From: UBA4246 sp045113695
Lineage (GTDB): Bacteria > Bacillota > Clostridia > Christensenellales > Aristaeellaceae
NCBI GenBank assembly: GCA_045113695.1
Contig: JBGUJG010000027.1
Location: forward strand, 1-54,190
DNA length: 54,190 nucleotides
Direction: 5' to 3'
Every line of letters begins with the position of its first letter. Within the stretch, counting starts at the first letter, position 1. Shown here in pieces: positions 6,428-14,891 of this stretch. The notes below the pieces were generated by a model. That model had not been told where the DNA came from and ran no database searches. It saw only the letters and a list, made by a program, of their open reading frames with translations. A program made the translations under genes and the position numbers.

Positions 6428-7751
6428 ATCTGGTGACGCGGGGGGAGACAAAATAGGTGCAAGGATACCGGATGCTCCTGACCTGTCTGCCGGTGAGCAG
6501 ATCATACCATTTGTTCAGATTGTCCCCGCTGCCCGATTCGGCGAAGGTGCTTTTCTTTACATCTTCTTCATTTGTCCAGTCGGGAACCCAATGGAGAACG
6601 GTGCCGCGAAGGACTTCGTCGGCTGTATAGTGATGCACATAATCGCCCGCCGCGGTCTTCATGCCCGGGATATTTTTGCCGCAGACGTCCTGTTTGCCAA
6701 GGTCGGTATACGCTTCATCCCCGGAAATATTGTAGTTTACCCCGCGGTAGGTAAAAACGCCGGGACCGAATCCGGTGTGATCCTCAAAAATGCTCGTGGT
6801 CTGAGGCGCGTAGGTGATGCGGTATAGTTCGTTTTCAGCGACGTGATAGATGATTTTGTAGCTTGCCAGCGCCTGTTTTTTATCATCCCGCCATTCGGTG
6901 AAAACATTCATGATATAGTTGCCTGCAGGATAGTCGGTGTCCACGAAAGCAACCGAGTAGAAACCGTCAAAATGGGTATACTGCTGTTCCGGATCCTGGC
7001 CGTCGCCGCAGACAGACGCCACCGTGTTTCTCCGATAGGTAATCGTTGTTACGGCGTTTTCCATGCCGGTCAGGAAGAAATCCGTATCCGGCAGGGTATA
7101 GTCAATACGAACGGGCACGCACATCAGGCGGTGTTCATCCATGCCGGCCGTTTGTTCTTTTAATGAGAAGAAATAAAAATCGTTGTAAGGTCTGAGGCCT
7201 GGTAAAACGATGCTTTCGGAAGCGGGAGGCTCAGGGCTGAATTCGGAGTTGTATATGAAGACTTTTCCGTTTTTCTCTACACCGAATGCGGGAGGCACAA
7301 CGTCGAATGTAATGTCTACGGTGGTGCCGTCCTCATAGGTTTTGTCGGCGTAAAAAAAGGTTTCAGGCGCCCAGCGGACTTCCCCTTCCTCCGCATAGAA
7401 CAGGCAGTAGCCGGTTTCGTCGATCTCCAGCTCACAGGAATCACCGAACAATTGTATTTCAGCATGATCGGGGACAAATGGATTGCCGTGATAATCGGTA
7501 AACCACAGTTCAACACCCCTGCCGAGCGGTTCGGTTTTGTCAGCGGAGATTTCGATTACCTCGTGATAAAACCGGACGGACAGAAAGAAGACCTTGTCTT
7601 CCCAGATGTCGCCGATGGCCGGGAGGCCGTCCAGGTCTCCGAGCCTGTCCGGAATGAATACCGCGGGCATGTCCTCGGCAGGGGCCGCGGGGACGGCCGC
7701 CAGCAGGGTGAGAAGGAAAATCAGGAACATGCAGAATAATTTTTTCATCAT
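6426..7751 (-). CDS. Secreted protein, six-member paralogue family, copy 2
   Basis: The 441-residue exported protein of unknown function starts with a signal peptide (MMKK then a Leu/Ala-rich stretch to about residue 25). It is the most divergent copy: the early blocks are altered (VFIPDRLGDLDGLP, AEIQLFGDSCELEIDETGY), but DFFLTGMENAVTTITY, YPAGNYIMNVFTEWRDD, ALASYKIIY, YRITYAPQTTSIFEDH, VHHYTADEVLRGT, SGSGDNLNKWY and the C-terminal YPCTYFVSPRV are clear. GAGGTGA precedes the first ATG; a second ATG follows directly and either may be used. It has its own promoter with an 11-bp-period repeat upstream. Confidence 0.83.
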   Translation of the reverse strand: MMKKLFCMFLIFLLTLLAAVPAAPAEDMPAVFIPDRLGDLDGLPAIGDIWEDKVFFLSVRFYHEVIEISADKTEPLGRGVELWFTDYHGNPFVPDHAEIQLFGDSCELEIDETGYCLFYAEEGEVRWAPETFFYADKTYEDGTTVDITFDVVPPAFGVEKNGKVFIYNSEFSPEPPASESIVLPGLRPYNDFYFFSLKEQTAGMDEHRLMCVPVRIDYTLPDTDFFLTGMENAVTTITYRRNTVASVCGDGQDPEQQYTHFDGFYSVAFVDTDYPAGNYIMNVFTEWRDDKKQALASYKIIYHVAENELYRITYAPQTTSIFEDHTGFGPGVFTYRGVNYNISGDEAYTDLGKQDVCGKNIPGMKTAAGDYVHHYTADEVLRGTVLHWVPDWTNEEDVKKSTFAESGSGDNLNKWYDLLTGRQVRSIRYPCTYFVSPRVTR

Positions 7752-7795
7752 AACCGATTCACCTCGTTTCTCCCATTCAGGGGGAATTCATATCA

Positions 7796-7824
7796 ATGAT
7801 ACACAAAAATGTTAAATTAGTCAA
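7796..7824 (-). promoter_or_regulatory. Promoter of paralogue 2
   Basis: On the minus strand TTGACT, 17 bp and TATCAT are found 45 bp before the start. A direct repeat of TTCATA type (plus-strand TATGAAT 7831-7837 and TATGAAC 7842-7848) abuts the -35 box. Confidence 0.7.
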
Positions 7825-7830
7825 CAACTT

Positions 7831-7848
7831 TATGAATAAAGTATGAAC
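7831..7848 (-). promoter_or_regulatory. Direct repeat upstream of paralogue 2 promoter
   Basis: GTTCATA and ATTCATA on the minus strand are spaced 11 bp apart and end seven bases before the -35 element. This is where an OmpR-type activator would bind. Confidence 0.4.
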
Positions 7849-8219
7849 ATTTTGTTGCGGCATTCGGCTGTTGATCGGGATGGCGCGGACAAGAAAACGG
7901 AATTTCTTACATTAATAACAGGAGGGGCGGGAAAAGCGGCCCGGTCAGGAAGAAGGCATCCCGTTCAGAACAGCAGCACGGATCCGCGGATCACTGCCTC
8001 CCCCGGGGACGCTTTTTTATGCTGCCCGGCTGCGTCCGGACGGGGGAAGACCGTTCCCGCGGGATTCCGGAAAACGGAGCGGTCAGAAAAATGCCCAAAT
8101 TGCGTAACGGCTTTGTTTCAACTTTCGGAAAAGGCGTAAAGATTGTTCAGGAAAATAAGTCAGATAATACGGCTTTGAGACCAAAGACTTACAATTCCCT
8201 CAAGCTTCGCTTCCCCCCG
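7849..8219. other. Non-coding gap between paralogues 2 and 3
   Basis: No convincing gene is seen. Short frames here lack a ribosome site and family resemblance. The stretch contains the 12-bp palindrome GATCCGCGGATC and a CCCCCGGGG-acgc-TTTTTT run near 8000-8018 that may end a short transcript. Confidence 0.4.
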
Positions 8220-8248
8220 TTGACAGGCGAAAAACCCTGTTGTAACAT
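8220..8248 (+). promoter_or_regulatory. Promoter of paralogue 3
   Basis: TTGACA, a 17-bp spacer and TAACAT lie about 55 bp before the start of the gene at 8302. Confidence 0.6.
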
Positions 8249-8301
8249 GACATTGCGCCAAACGAATTGGTCGATATTCCGAAGAAAAGAGGTTGAGCAG
8301 A

Positions 8302-9888
8302 ATGAAGCGTTTTATCCGTATTCTGAGTGTTTCGCTCGCCGCGATGCTGCTGCTGTCTGTCGCCGGCGTTTCCTTTGCAGCAAAAGACACGCCGGTGTAT
8401 ATCCCCGGCAAGGTCGCCAAACTGGGCCTGCCGGATATGCCGGATTATCTGACGCTGAAAACAAAGACGGAACGGGCGGTCATGAAGAACAGCCGGGGAG
8501 AAAAGATCTATCAGACGGAGACATGGTCCGTCAACGGGAATGTGGTTACCTTCCCCAAGTATGATTATAACGGAAATCCAATCCCGCTCTACGGCATCGT
8601 GGACGACGCGAAGATCGAGCTGCAGTTTTCCGAAAAACCGGACTGGGCCGGGGTGGTCTGGATGGACGGATATGAAACCCTGGAACTTGATGAATCCGGT
8701 TATGCCGCGACGTCCATGGAGGGACACCGGATGCAGCCGGGCATCAGTATTGTCAAGAGCTCCAGCAACTGGAAAACCGGCGATACGGAAGTATATGAAC
8801 ACGACGGCGGCGATTACGCGTACCTGGCGGGCAAGGACAATGTGACCGTACAGTACGGCCGCAGCGGCAAAGTCAATTATGTGGAATATACTGTGGATCA
8901 GGACTTCTTCCGGACCGGTATGGAGGGCGCTTCCACCACCATCCGCTGGGAGCCGGTGCAGATTCCGACCGACTGCTATGAAGAACAGAAGAGCAGGGTC
9001 TGCTATCTGACCTGGTGTCTCGATCCCGGTCAGACCTCTTGGAACGGCAACCAGACCGTCACCAATCCCGGAAAAACGCCGGTGGAATCTTTCCAGACCA
9101 ATGTGTGGGGCAACATCGCCGTCAACGAATACAACCAGGTCTGCTACTGTCTGAACGGGATAATGAATCCCCTCCCGACTGACGGCTCATGCTACTATGA
9201 TCCCCAGACCTACACGCTTTATGATCACAAGGACAATATCCTGGCCATTCTTCCGGCGGAAACCTGCTGCGACGAGAAACCGCCGAGGCAGCCTTATGAA
9301 CCAGGTTACAATCCCGACACGCAGTGTGTTCAGATCCCCGTCATCTGCAAGGGAGACGCTGTACCTCTGACCGTCTGGTATGTTTCCAGGGTGACCGCCA
9401 CCTATCCGACCGGCAACTACATCGTGGAAGTCGAAGCGGACTGGCGGAACGACGAAAAGAAGAGCCTGGCCAGCTACAAAATTTCCTATGAGCCCAAGAA
9501 GGGCGAGATTTACAAGATCACTTATTCTCCCACCACGACCACCATGGTGGAAGATCACAATACCGGGCTCTTTGCTCCCTGGTATTCGGATTATGCGCCG
9601 AGCATGAGCGTGGAGGCCTATATCAAGAAGCTTGACCCGGCGCAGGCCCGGGAGTTCCGGGGCGTTTACCTGCACCACTATACCGAGGACGAGGTGCTCT
9701 GCGGCCTGTATACCAGCGGCGACACTGTCCTGTGCTCCGGCAGCGGCAATAACCTGAAGAAATGGTACAAGTTCTACGGAACCGAAAAGCTGGAGAACGG
9801 CATCATCGTCAACAACAACGGCAAACAGGTCAGAAAGAACGGCCTGAAGCCCTGCACCTCCTTTGTCAGCCCCCGCGTCGTAGACTGA
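8302..9888 (+). CDS. Secreted protein, six-member paralogue family, copy 3
   Basis: The 528-residue exported protein of unknown function is the longest copy. A signal peptide occupies residues 1-27 (MKRFIRILSVSLAAM, ending SFAA). Shared blocks are VYIPGKVAKLGLPDMPDYLTLKTKTE, FSEKPDWAGVVWMDGYETL, MEGHRMQPG, DFFRTGMEGASTTIRWEPV, WYVSRVTATYPTGNYIVEV, ADWRNDEKKSLASYKISY, YKITYSPTTTTMVEDH, YLHHYTEDEVLCGLYT, GSGNNLKKWY and KPCTSFVSPRV. A Cys-rich insertion of about 130 residues (roughly 235-360, with eight or so cysteines) is unique to this copy. ATG 8302 is chosen over an upstream TTG in the same frame because AAGAGG lies at the usual distance and the signal peptide begins cleanly there. Confidence 0.85.
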   Translation: MKRFIRILSVSLAAMLLLSVAGVSFAAKDTPVYIPGKVAKLGLPDMPDYLTLKTKTERAVMKNSRGEKIYQTETWSVNGNVVTFPKYDYNGNPIPLYGIVDDAKIELQFSEKPDWAGVVWMDGYETLELDESGYAATSMEGHRMQPGISIVKSSSNWKTGDTEVYEHDGGDYAYLAGKDNVTVQYGRSGKVNYVEYTVDQDFFRTGMEGASTTIRWEPVQIPTDCYEEQKSRVCYLTWCLDPGQTSWNGNQTVTNPGKTPVESFQTNVWGNIAVNEYNQVCYCLNGIMNPLPTDGSCYYDPQTYTLYDHKDNILAILPAETCCDEKPPRQPYEPGYNPDTQCVQIPVICKGDAVPLTVWYVSRVTATYPTGNYIVEVEADWRNDEKKSLASYKISYEPKKGEIYKITYSPTTTTMVEDHNTGLFAPWYSDYAPSMSVEAYIKKLDPAQAREFRGVYLHHYTEDEVLCGLYTSGDTVLCSGSGNNLKKWYKFYGTEKLENGIIVNNNGKQVRKNGLKPCTSFVSPRVVD

Positions 9889-9916
9889 CGGGCTGACCAT
9901 ATCAGCCAAGCGATCT

Positions 9917-9945
9917 CCTGGCCGCGGAACATCTCCGCGGCCAGG
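9917..9945. terminator. Perfect 12-bp hairpin after paralogue 3
   Basis: CCTGGCCGCGGA and TCCGCGGCCAGG pair around a 5-nt loop about 30 bp after the stop codon. No U-run follows, so it may stabilise or end the transcript. Confidence 0.5.
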
Positions 9946-10002
9946 AACTGTTACGGGAACCGGAAAAAAGGAAACAAACCGTCAATAAAATGTTAAGCTT
10001 CC

Positions 10003-10019
10003 GTAATAAACACGTAACA
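10003..10019 (+). promoter_or_regulatory. Direct repeat GTAATA/GTAACA
   Basis: Two half-sites, GTAATA (10003) and GTAACA (10014), are 11 bp apart. The pattern is close to the WalR box of Firmicutes (TGTWAH-N5-TGTWAH) and lies about 55 bp upstream of the -35 element of a probable cell-wall protein gene. Confidence 0.3.
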
Positions 10020-10071
10020 AAAAAGTTCTTTTATCTTAATGAAACCGGAACAATTTTGGGCATCCGGCACA

Positions 10072-10100
10072 TTGAAAAACAGGACGAATTCGTGTATATT
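10072..10100 (+). promoter_or_regulatory. Promoter of SH3-domain protein gene
   Basis: TTGAAA, a 17-bp spacer and TATATT are present about 100 bp before the start at 10198. Confidence 0.65.
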
Positions 10101-10197
10101 ATTAAGTGTGCAGGAGTATGTGTCTGCCGTGCGCCGTGCTGCACCGGTCCGTACGGATCCGCGGCGTATGGGTGAAGAGAGTAAGGGGGTTGTTTTG

Positions 10198-10962
10198 ATG
10201 ACAAAGAATGTTCGCAGATTTGCTGTTCTGACAGCTTTTATTATGCTGCTCACGCTGGTTCCGCTGTCTGTCTATGCGGAAACCAAGATGTCTGTAACAG
10301 GCAATTTTGTCAGGCTTCGTGATGTAAACACCAACAAAGTAATCGGAACTTACAATGCCGGAACGATTGTGACTGTGCTGAGCACCGGCAACGGATACAT
10401 GTACAAAGTCCGGGTAGATAATGATGATAATGTCGGTCTGATGTACAGGGAGTACCTGAAATCCTATACCGGCTCTTCAGGCAACACCGGCAAGGCAGGG
10501 GGCAATACGAAGCCTGCCGTTAATCCAGCGAGTGGTTATGCTCCTGTTGCCCGTAATAATGATACAGTCCGGGCTACCATTACCAAGCAGACAAATGTTC
10601 GGGCAACGTCAAATCAGTATTCCAGGGTTGTTGGAACGCTGAAAACCCGTACGACCGTTTCTGTTCTGAGCCAGAAAGGGAATAGCGTTTATATCACGAC
10701 GAGCAAGATGTCCGGCTATGTTCCGTCCAATTCGGTCATGATGAACAATGTGACGGCGCGCACTGCAACGGTTAAGAATGTCAAAAACGGAAATTATAAT
10801 ATCTATACGGGTTCTACCGGAAAAGGAAAAGTAGTGGGATCTGTCAAAAGCAACAATCAGATTACCGTTCTCCATCAGGGAAGTACCTGGTCTTATGTGA
10901 AAGTCGGAAATACTTACGGCTATATCGCCAACAATGTTTACACTGTGAACAAAAAAGTCTGA
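10198..10962 (+). CDS. Secreted triple SH3-like (bacterial SH3) protein
   Basis: The 254-residue protein has a signal peptide (residues 1-26, ending VYAE) and three bacterial SH3-type repeats at about residues 28-90, 118-180 and 190-254. The repeats show the usual signatures: VRLRDVNTNKVIGTYNAGTIVTVLS, VRATSNQYSRVVGTLKTRTTVSVLS and YNIYTGSTGKGKVVGSVKSNNQ-type segments. A Gly/Asn/Pro-rich linker separates the first two. Such domains bind peptidoglycan or wall peptides, so an envelope role is likely. No hydrolase domain is attached. ATG 10198 has AAGGGGG upstream and starts the signal peptide; an upstream in-frame ATG has neither. The gene splits the paralogue cluster. Confidence 0.8.
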   Translation: MTKNVRRFAVLTAFIMLLTLVPLSVYAETKMSVTGNFVRLRDVNTNKVIGTYNAGTIVTVLSTGNGYMYKVRVDNDDNVGLMYREYLKSYTGSSGNTGKAGGNTKPAVNPASGYAPVARNNDTVRATITKQTNVRATSNQYSRVVGTLKTRTTVSVLSQKGNSVYITTSKMSGYVPSNSVMMNNVTARTATVKNVKNGNYNIYTGSTGKGKVVGSVKSNNQITVLHQGSTWSYVKVGNTYGYIANNVYTVNKKV

Positions 10963-10985
10963 GCATAACGAAGAGAAATGACAGG

Positions 10986-11017
10986 CGCGCTTCTGTGAAA
11001 ACGGAAGCGCGTTTTTT
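10986..11017 (+). terminator. Terminator of SH3-domain gene
   Basis: CGCGCTTC (10986-10993) and GAAGCGCG (11004-11011) pair and are followed by TTTTTT. Confidence 0.9.
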
Positions 11018-11092
11018 ATGAACAGAAACGTTACTTTTTCTTGGCAAATTACTTAAATTTTCCCGCATGAAGGAAAATAGCCTTGGAACATA

Positions 11093-11121
11093 TTGTGAAA
11101 AGGAAAAAAATGAAGTATAAT
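11093..11121 (+). promoter_or_regulatory. Promoter of paralogue 4
   Basis: TTGTGA, 17 bp and TATAAT lie 45 bp before the start at 11167. Confidence 0.7.
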
Positions 11122-11166
11122 AAAAGGGAAACAAGGGCTGATAACAAAGAAAGCGAGGAAAGAATT

Positions 11167-11946
11167 ATGAAAAAAACTGCGAGGATTCTGGTGCTGATGC
11201 TGTTTGCGGCGGTCCTGCTGACAGTTGCCGCAGAGGCGCTGGCAGAAGATATTACAGTCTACATTCCCAACCGGGTAAACAAGCTGGATCTGCCTGGATA
11301 TGAAAATGCCACTTATGACGAGTATTTCTATGAAGGAGATCCTTTCCGCACCGGCCAGAATGGCGGCAGGACGACGGTTTTCTGGGAAGAAGTCAAGGTA
11401 AAAGGATATAAGTATGTGTACGAATACGGCGTCAAAATCAAGAAGAACGCCAAATATGACACGCTGTATATCCCGCGAGTAATCACGACGTATCCCAAAG
11501 GAAATTATATCCGTCAGATCGTAGCAAACTTCCGCAATGACAAAGCCCGGTCACTGATCGATTATCTGATCACATATCAGGTCAGCGAGTCGGAAAAATA
11601 TACTGTGCGGTATGCAGCGGCAAACGCCACTATTCTGGAAACGCATGAGTATGCCACCACGGCTTCCGGTTCCCTGATCAACACAAAGATCACCTTCTCC
11701 AAATGGAACGGGGAAAAGGCAACCAGCACAGCGACTACCAAACAGTTTATTCACCGATACTACCAGGACCAGATCCTGGAAGGCTGGTATGATGCGGATG
11801 ATGAAATGACGCTGAAAACCGGCAGCGGGGAGAACTTTACGAAGTGGTATCGATGGGAAAACTGGAGCGGTAAGGTTGTTCAGGTCCGCAGACGCGGGTT
11901 GAAACCGGTCACTGCCTTTAAGAGTCCCAGGGTTTTGTACAAATAA
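11167..11946 (+). CDS. Secreted protein, six-member paralogue family, short copy 4
   Basis: At 259 residues this is the shortest copy. A signal peptide (MKKTARILVLMLFAAVLL, ending ALAE) leads into VYIPNRVNKLDLPGY, then directly to DPFRTGQNGGRTTVFWEEV. The PDW block and the GH-x-x-QPG block found in copies 1, 3, 5 and 6 are absent, which defines the minimal form of the family. The second half is intact: TYPKGNYIRQIVANFRND, SLIDYLITY, TVRYAAANATILETH, IHRYYQDQILEGWYD, GSGENFTKWY and KPVTAFKSPRV. ATG 11167 has GAGGAAAG upstream and begins the signal peptide. Function is unknown. Confidence 0.83.
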   Translation: MKKTARILVLMLFAAVLLTVAAEALAEDITVYIPNRVNKLDLPGYENATYDEYFYEGDPFRTGQNGGRTTVFWEEVKVKGYKYVYEYGVKIKKNAKYDTLYIPRVITTYPKGNYIRQIVANFRNDKARSLIDYLITYQVSESEKYTVRYAAANATILETHEYATTASGSLINTKITFSKWNGEKATSTATTKQFIHRYYQDQILEGWYDADDEMTLKTGSGENFTKWYRWENWSGKVVQVRRRGLKPVTAFKSPRVLYK

Positions 11947-11970
11947 TAATATAAAGAAAAAATCAGAACG

Positions 11971-12004
11971 AAAACCGCCGCAGCCTGCTGGTCGCGGCGG
12001 TTTT
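11971..12004 (+). terminator. Terminator of paralogue 4
   Basis: CCGCCGC and GCGGCGG, flanked by AAAA and TTTT, form a stem with a 12-nt loop about 30 bp after the stop codon. Confidence 0.8.
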
Positions 12005-12071
12005 ATCCGTTTTAGAAAAATAATAACGTACAGATAGAAAACTGTGCTAAAAAGAGGGAAGGAGAGAGCAT

Positions 12072-12110
12072 GTTCACAGACAGGCCAAACGTGTTCACAA
12101 TTTGCTCATA
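12072..12110 (+). promoter_or_regulatory. Three GTTCAC-type half-sites before paralogue 5
   Basis: GTTCACA (12072), GTTCAC (12093) and GCTCATA (12104) are spaced 21 and 11 bp, that is two and one helical turns. They end 17 bp before the -35 element. Confidence 0.4.
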
Positions 12111-12127
12111 TTTTTTCTGAAAACCTA

Positions 12128-12156
12128 TTGACATTTGTATTGGGGGGGCGTATAAT
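12128..12156 (+). promoter_or_regulatory. Consensus promoter of paralogue 5
   Basis: TTGACA, exactly 17 bp and TATAAT match the consensus fully. The 5' leader starts with a small hairpin, AACCAA and TTGGTT, near 12164-12180. Strong expression is expected. Confidence 0.88.
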
Positions 12157-12203
12157 AAATTCAAACCAACAGAGTTGGTTAAAAAAGAGAGAGGTAGAGA
12201 AGT

Positions 12204-13499
12204 ATGAAGAAAATCACTCGTATCCTGAGCGTAGCTCTTGTAGCAGTGATGCTGCTGTCTGTGTCAGCAGTCGCGCTGGCTGCGGAAACGCCGTCCGTCT
12301 ACATTCCCACCAAACTGGGGAAACTCTGTGATGTGTGGCTTGATGATTATGTCTGGCCGGAACTGGAAATCAACATCACGGGTGTTGCCAAGATCAAAGA
12401 CGAGGACGGCAACTATGTGTACAGCTCTTACTGCAAAGATCCCGGTCAGCCTGGTGGCATGGCCATCGCGAAGGGCATCACGGAAGATTCTGTTGCGCAG
12501 TATCAGTTCTCTGAGAAGCCTGACTGGTTCGGGGTTGTTCTGAGCCAGCTGGATGGCGGCTGGGCGAACATCGATATCGATGACAACGGCTACGGCGAAT
12601 TCGAAATCGGTGAACTGCATCGTCAGCCCGGTGTCTGGATTAAGCAGGTTATGCACTGTGACGAATACGAAATTACCCTGGAAGACGGAACAACGCAGAA
12701 GGTAAAGGACGTCTATTGGGCCTATCCGGATTGGATGTTTGATGGTGAAGGCAACTGGGCCATTGCGGACATCGGTGACTATCCCTACAGCGGCGGCAAG
12801 GATTACGGCGACTATGCTGCGGATGTCTGGTATCACAGGGACGGTTCTGCCTATAAGGTAACCATCACTCTGAAGGACAGCGAAGACTTCTTCCGCACCG
12901 GCCAGGAAGGCGGCCTGATGAAGATTACCGCTGAATTTGTCGAGATTCCCTATACCGTGAAGAAGGGCGCAGACAAGGGCAAGGTTAAGACCACAAAAGA
13001 TTGGTACATCACCAATGTGACCGCTGTCTATCCGGAAGGAAACTACATCACTGAAGTTTACACCCAGTGGCGGAACGACAGCAAGCAGAATCTGGCCAGC
13101 TACAAGATTTCCTATGCTGTCAGCGAGAAAGAAACTTACAGGATCACCTATGCGCCCAAGACTACCACGATTTATCAGTATGGTCCTTCTTGGGACAAGA
13201 GATTCTATGATATTAGCAACGAAGGATATTGCTATGGCTTAGAACCTTCCTACAAATACGGTGATGGTACATATTTAACCCACTATACTGCTGATGATCC
13301 GATCTACGGTGAATATTATCGCGATGGTAAGCTGGTTGCGGTTTCCGGCAGCGGTGATTCCAACATCAAGAAGTGGTATAAGTATAACGGGACTGATACC
13401 AACGGCAAGAACGGCAAGACGAACAATCTTGGCGCTCAGGTGAGGGGCATTAAGAAGAATATCTTCTCCTTCAAGAGCCCGCGTGTTCTGACAAAGTAA
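12204..13499 (+). CDS. Secreted protein, six-member paralogue family, copy 5
   Basis: The 431-residue exported protein of unknown function has a signal peptide at residues 1-27 (ending VALAAE). Shared blocks are VYIPTKLGKL, FSEKPDWFGVVL, DDNGYGEFEIGELHRQPGVW, DFFRTGQEGGLMKITAEFVEI, WYITNVTAVYPEGNYITEV, TQWRNDSKQNLASYKISY, YRITYAPKTTTIYQ, YLTHYTADDPIYGEYY, VSGSGDSNIKKWYKYNG and FSFKSPRVLTK. AGAGAGG precedes ATG 12204. The gene has the strongest promoter of the cluster and its own downstream hairpin. Confidence 0.85.
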   Translation: MKKITRILSVALVAVMLLSVSAVALAAETPSVYIPTKLGKLCDVWLDDYVWPELEINITGVAKIKDEDGNYVYSSYCKDPGQPGGMAIAKGITEDSVAQYQFSEKPDWFGVVLSQLDGGWANIDIDDNGYGEFEIGELHRQPGVWIKQVMHCDEYEITLEDGTTQKVKDVYWAYPDWMFDGEGNWAIADIGDYPYSGGKDYGDYAADVWYHRDGSAYKVTITLKDSEDFFRTGQEGGLMKITAEFVEIPYTVKKGADKGKVKTTKDWYITNVTAVYPEGNYITEVYTQWRNDSKQNLASYKISYAVSEKETYRITYAPKTTTIYQYGPSWDKRFYDISNEGYCYGLEPSYKYGDGTYLTHYTADDPIYGEYYRDGKLVAVSGSGDSNIKKWYKYNGTDTNGKNGKTNNLGAQVRGIKKNIFSFKSPRVLTK

Positions 13500-13534
13500 T
13501 TATCAGTTTCAAGGAATCATAAATCAAGCATCGG

Positions 13535-13556
13535 CCTCCCCGCATCTGCGGGGAGG
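13535..13556 (+). terminator. Hairpin after paralogue 5
   Basis: CCTCCCCGC and GCGGGGAGG pair over 9 bp around a 4-nt loop. Only TCCTT follows, so termination would be weak or helped by a factor. Confidence 0.55.
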
Positions 13557-13662
13557 TCCTTCAGTTAAAAACGTTGTTTGGAATAGACAGAACCAGGTCT
13601 GCAGTGCTGTGATGGAAGAACATGGTTTATTTAAGCGGAAAACGGTAGAGGAAAAAGAAGGT

Positions 13663-14781
13663 ATGGCTGATCAAACAAAAACCCCAAATCGACACCATCA
13701 TTTTTTCATTCTGTCAACGATCATCCTTTTATTCTTTCTGATGGAGTCTGCCTCGGGAGAGAGAACAGCAGTCTTTATTCCGGATGTGGTTTCAGAACTC
13801 GGCCTCCCGGATATGCCGGAGTACTTTGAGCTCAAAACGAAGACAGAAAGCATTGCCACCTACGGGAAAGCGGACGAACCGGACAATCCCTGCCCGGTGC
13901 TTCCGGTGGAAGATGCTCTCATCCGGCTGACTTTTTCTCAAAAGCCGGACTGGGCGGCTGCCGTCTGGATGGATGGGTGGGAAAACCTGGATGTGGACAA
14001 AGACGGATATACGGAAACTTCGCTGGAAGGACACAGGGCGCAGCCCGGGCTCGAGGCAAAGAGCGGACCGGTCGATCCGTCGACCGGCAAGCCGGAATGG
14101 CGGTGGAACGACAAAGGGGATTATGCTTTTATGGCGGGGCTCGGCCCGGTGACCTGCCAGTTCGGAAGAAGCGGAAGCATCCAGTATGTAGAGTATACGG
14201 TGCAGAAAGATTTCTTTAAAACCGGCATGGCGGACGCGGTGACGGTGATCCGTTGGAAGCCGATTTCCGTCAAGAATCTCAGTGAGCGGGACGATATCAG
14301 GTATGAGACAACGACGACGGAATGGGTGGTCGTCAGTGTGACGGCTGCTTATCCGGCCGGGAATCCGATCACGGGCGTCAGGGCGGAATACCGGAACGAC
14401 AAAAAGAATACCCTGGGTACCTATATCATCACCTATTCCGTCAATAAAAACGAGGCCTACGCCATTACCTATGCGCCGGATACCGCCACCATTCTCGAGG
14501 AACACAATTACAAGCTTTTTTACCCGGTCGATCCGCATCTTCCTTCGAAGACTTTTTATACCAACGACCCGAATACCTGGGAAGAGATCCCTGCCTGGTA
14601 TATGCATCATTATGAAGAGGACGAAGCGATCTACGGAGAATATACTGCCGGCGGGGTTACTTATGTTTCAGGCAGCGGCGATAACCTGGATACGTGGTAT
14701 CTGGAAGGTCACGGTCAGCAGTTAAAAAAGAAGGGACTGCGGGGTGTTACGTCTTTCCCAAGTCCGAGGGTAAGAAAATAA
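13663..14781 (+). CDS. Secreted protein, six-member paralogue family, copy 6
   Basis: The 372-residue protein of unknown function belongs to the same family. Its N terminus differs: an eleven-residue polar, His-rich stretch precedes the hydrophobic segment FFILSTIILLFFLM, so it may be a signal anchor rather than a cleaved peptide. Blocks are VFIPDVVSELGLPDMPEYFEL, KTKTES, FSQKPDWAAAVWMDGWENLDVD, DFFKTGMADAVTVIRW, WVVVSVTAAYPAGNPITGV, AEYRNDKKNTLGTYIITY, YAITYAPDTATILEEH, MHHYEEDEAIYGEYT, SGSGDNLDTWY and GVTSFPSPRV. It resembles copy 1 most closely. ATG 13663 is preferred because AGAGGAA precedes it; an upstream in-frame ATG at 13612 lacks a ribosome site. Confidence 0.8.
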   Translation: MADQTKTPNRHHHFFILSTIILLFFLMESASGERTAVFIPDVVSELGLPDMPEYFELKTKTESIATYGKADEPDNPCPVLPVEDALIRLTFSQKPDWAAAVWMDGWENLDVDKDGYTETSLEGHRAQPGLEAKSGPVDPSTGKPEWRWNDKGDYAFMAGLGPVTCQFGRSGSIQYVEYTVQKDFFKTGMADAVTVIRWKPISVKNLSERDDIRYETTTTEWVVVSVTAAYPAGNPITGVRAEYRNDKKNTLGTYIITYSVNKNEAYAITYAPDTATILEEHNYKLFYPVDPHLPSKTFYTNDPNTWEEIPAWYMHHYEEDEAIYGEYTAGGVTYVSGSGDNLDTWYLEGHGQQLKKKGLRGVTSFPSPRVRK

Positions 14782-14806
14782 GAAATCCGATACAAAAAAC
14801 GGCAGC

Positions 14807-14833
14807 GCTTCCCGACGGCAGGGAAGCTTTTTT
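14807..14833 (+). terminator. Terminator of paralogue 6
   Basis: GCTTCCC (14807-14813) and GGGAAGC (14821-14827) pair and are followed by TTTTTT. Confidence 0.88.
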
Positions 14834-14891
14834 ATTTGGAAAGAAATCATCAAAAGCAACCAAAACGGCAAAAGAAATTTCACTTTTATAG

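Noticed and set aside
8019..8564. Reading frame overlapping the paralogue 3 start
   Set aside because: It runs across the paralogue 3 promoter and its coding start in another frame, with no ribosome site or similarity.
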